NCBI RefSeq assembly: GCF_004522235.1
Contig: NZ_SDLT01000033.1
Span: 13,822 to 77,821, forward strand
Direction: 5' to 3'
Source: Amycolatopsis nivea
Lineage (GTDB): Bacteria > Actinomycetota > Actinomycetes > Mycobacteriales > Pseudonocardiaceae
DNA length: 64,000 nt
Shown: one piece after another, positions 62,361 through 64,000 of the stretch
Position numbering within the stretch: the first letter of the stretch is position 1
Layout of the letters: every line of letters starts with the position of its first letter
Program-made: the position numbers and the translations under genes
The notes under the pieces: generated by a model
Told to the model about the DNA's origin: nothing
What the model saw: the letters and a program-made list of their open reading frames with translations, nothing else
Database searches by the model: none

Positions 62361-62849
62361 TCAGCGCATCCGGATGACGACGGTGTTGGTGACGCGGTCG
62401 AGCCAGTTGCGGCCGTCGGCGTTGCGCACCAGCGGCGGGAGCAGCAGCACCGTGAGCACCATCCGCACCAGCGCGCGCCACGCGCCGACCATCGCCGCCC
62501 CGTCCAGGCGCGCCACCCGGATGCCGAGGGCCGCCATGCCGGGGGTGAAGCCGAAGAACGTGACCGGAATGACCGTAATGACCGCCCAGACCGCGCCCGC
62601 CCAGAGGTTGAACGTCTGCATCGCGGCGGCGTTCTGCAGGTCGTAGCGCACGAACAGGGCCGTGATCAGGGAGGCGAGCACCAGGTCGAGCACGAGCGCG
62701 AGGAAGCGCGGGCCGCCGCCCGCCACCGAGCCGACGCCCGATTCGGGCAGGCCCATCGACTCGCCGCGCCACTTCGGGGCCTCGCGCGGACCCGCCGCGG
62801 TGGAGCCGTCGCCCGTGCCCGGCAGCCATTCACCCGTCCATCTCGCCAC
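62361..62849 (-). CDS. RDD family membrane protein
   Basis: A 162-residue protein: hydrophilic N-terminus (~1-45), then RFLALVLDLVLASLITALF with the RDD-type Arg/Asp positions, and further helices (PVTFFGFTPGMAALGIRVARLDG, the usual RDD central region). Function unknown; often next to glnA in actinobacteria. GTG 62849 is used. Confidence 0.87.
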   Translation of the reverse strand: MARWTGEWLPGTGDGSTAAGPREAPKWRGESMGLPESGVGSVAGGGPRFLALVLDLVLASLITALFVRYDLQNAAAMQTFNLWAGAVWAVITVIPVTFFGFTPGMAALGIRVARLDGAAMVGAWRALVRMVLTVLLLPPLVRNADGRNWLDRVTNTVVIRMR

Positions 62850-62916
62850 CCGTCCAGGGTATGCCGGTGGCGCGGACCACATCCGGCCTGGTCGACTGGG
62901 CAGTGACGGCGGCCCG

Positions 62917-62954
62917 TTAACACCCGCGAAACATTCGGGTGACGGTCGGGCAAC
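62917..62954 (+). promoter_or_regulatory. GlnR operator upstream of glnA
   Basis: Four five-base boxes with exact six-base spacing: TTAAC (62917-62921), GAAAC (62928-62932), GTGAC (62939-62943), GCAAC (62950-62954). This is the two-a-two-b layout of actinobacterial GlnR sites (GTnAC-n6-GaAAC repeated). It ends 67 bases before the glnA start, with a plausible TAGCGT -10 region following. Confidence 0.8.
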
Positions 62955-63021
62955 ACCGCCCTCTTAGCGTGAGCCGAAGAGAGTACAGCCGCCGGTAACG
63001 AACGAGAAGGAGTCACCGAGG

Positions 63022-64000
63022 GTGCCCACTACTCCAGACGACATTCAGCGCCTCATCGCCGACGAGAAGGTCGAGTCGATCGACGTCAGGTTCTGCGACC
63101 TGCCGGGCGTCATGCAGCACTTCACGGTGCCGGCCAAGGCGTTCGACCTGGAGGCGTACGAAGAGGGTCTCGCCTTCGACGGCTCCTCGGTGCGCGGCTT
63201 CCAGTCGATCCACGAGTCCGACATGCTGCTGCTGCCGGACCCCGAGACGGCGCGGATCGACCCGTTCCGCAAGGCGAAGACGCTCTCGCTGAACTTCTTC
63301 GTGCACGACCCGTTCACCCGCGAGGCCTACAGCCGCGACCCGCGCAACATCGCGCGCAAGGCCGAGCAGTACATCGCGGAGTACGGCGTCGCCGACAACG
63401 TCTTCTTCGGCCCCGAGGCGGAGTTCTACATCTTCGACTCGGTCCGTTTTGAGGACGCCGAGCACCTGTCGTTCCACGAGATCGACTCGGTCGAGGGCTG
63501 GTGGAACACCGGCGCCGACACCGAGGGCGGGAACCAGGGCTACAAGACGAAGTTCAAGGGCGGATACTTCCCCGTCCCGCCGGTCGACCACTTCGCCGAC
63601 CTGCGCGACGACATCGTCCGCACGCTGACGAACTCCGGCTTCGAGATCGAGCGCGCGCACCACGAGGTGGGCACCGCCGGTCAGACGGAGATCAACTACA
63701 AGTTCAACACGCTGCTGCACGCTGCCGACGACCTGCAGCTGTTCAAGTACATCGTGAAGAACACCGTGTTCGCCGCGGGCAAGACCGCGACGTTCATGCC
63801 GAAGCCGCTCGCCGGCGACAACGGCTCGGGCATGCACTGCCACCAGTCGCTGTGGAAGGACGGCCAGCCGCTGTTCCACGACGAGTCCGGCTACGCGGGC
63901 CTGTCCGACACGGCGCGGCACTACATCGGCGGCCTGCTCAAGCACGCGCCGAGCCTGCTGGCCTTCACCAACCCGACGGTGAACTCCTACCACCGCCTGG
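63022..64000 (+). CDS. glnA: Type I glutamine synthetase (partial, C-terminus outside window)
   Basis: 326 codons are present of about 470. The N-terminal beta-grasp has VRFCDLPGVMQHFTVPAK; the metal and substrate regions FDGSSVRGFQ, FGPEAEFYIFD, and MHCHQSLWKDG are complete. It makes glutamine from glutamate, ATP and ammonia. GTG 63022 has GGAG about ten bases upstream. The adenylylation loop is beyond the window. The operator upstream suggests nitrogen control by GlnR. Confidence 0.96.
   Translation, partial: MPTTPDDIQRLIADEKVESIDVRFCDLPGVMQHFTVPAKAFDLEAYEEGLAFDGSSVRGFQSIHESDMLLLPDPETARIDPFRKAKTLSLNFFVHDPFTREAYSRDPRNIARKAEQYIAEYGVADNVFFGPEAEFYIFDSVRFEDAEHLSFHEIDSVEGWWNTGADTEGGNQGYKTKFKGGYFPVPPVDHFADLRDDIVRTLTNSGFEIERAHHEVGTAGQTEINYKFNTLLHAADDLQLFKYIVKNTVFAAGKTATFMPKPLAGDNGSGMHCHQSLWKDGQPLFHDESGYAGLSDTARHYIGGLLKHAPSLLAFTNPTVNSYHRL

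Overview
The window is high-GC actinobacterial DNA, most likely from a Pseudonocardiaceae member near Amycolatopsis. The evidence is GC-ending codon use, frequent GTG starts, GTGA/ATGA stop-start overlaps, an actinobacterial tmRNA tag, a WhiB regulator with an AT-hook, and the gene order UPF0182, PDZ-Lon protease, zinc metalloprotease, ThiF-like, ABC1 kinase, whiB7, uvrD2, which matches the Rv3193c to Rv3198c neighbourhood of mycobacteria. It is core chromosome with accessory patches. I saw no prophage, CRISPR array, transposase or biosynthetic cluster core gene.

Layout. 0-3.5 kb: a PGPGW membrane protein, a GNAT, a methyltransferase and a CE1759/CE1758-type flavin reductase plus luciferase-like monooxygenase pair. 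3.7-9.6 kb: a type II topoisomerase pair (parE-parC type), with parC split by an in-frame intein placed directly after the catalytic tyrosine. 9.6-12.4 kb: a hairpin-rich gap and a four-gene cassette (type VII-like substrate, NlpC/P60 hydrolase, two YbaB-like proteins). 12.4-14.7 kb: DsbA-like plus MauE-like membrane redox pair and a glutamate-type binding lipoprotein. 14.7-22.8 kb: HrpB helicase, ABC exporter, TetR/flavin monooxygenase divergon, and a NarL-type two-component system whose kinase has an unusual C-terminal extension. 22.8-26.6 kb: two small unknowns, a PiT phosphate transporter with a small membrane partner, and a second flavin monooxygenase.

26.7-34.6 kb: a complete, tightly coupled histidine-utilisation operon (hutH, hutU, M20 amidohydrolase, hutF, hutI) with a divergent IclR regulator. 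HutF makes N-formylglutamate and no classical hutG is seen, so the M20 enzyme is the natural candidate for the last step to glutamate. 34.7-44.4 kb: tmRNA, a two-component system with a duplicated membrane sensor module, an acyltransferase, an amidohydrolase, then smpB, ftsX, ftsE, prfB and a PadR regulator. 44.5-45.2 kb: two identical initiator tRNA genes, each with its own terminator.

45.2-62.9 kb: the conserved UPF0182-to-uvrD2 block. whiB7 has a long leader holding a WhiB7-type promoter, a possible upstream ORF and a strong intrinsic terminator, the arrangement expected for antibiotic-responsive attenuation. 62.9-64 kb: glnA (cut by the window edge), preceded by a four-part GlnR operator. 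Coordinates of starts are my choice where several in-frame starts exist; reasons are given per gene. No database search was run.
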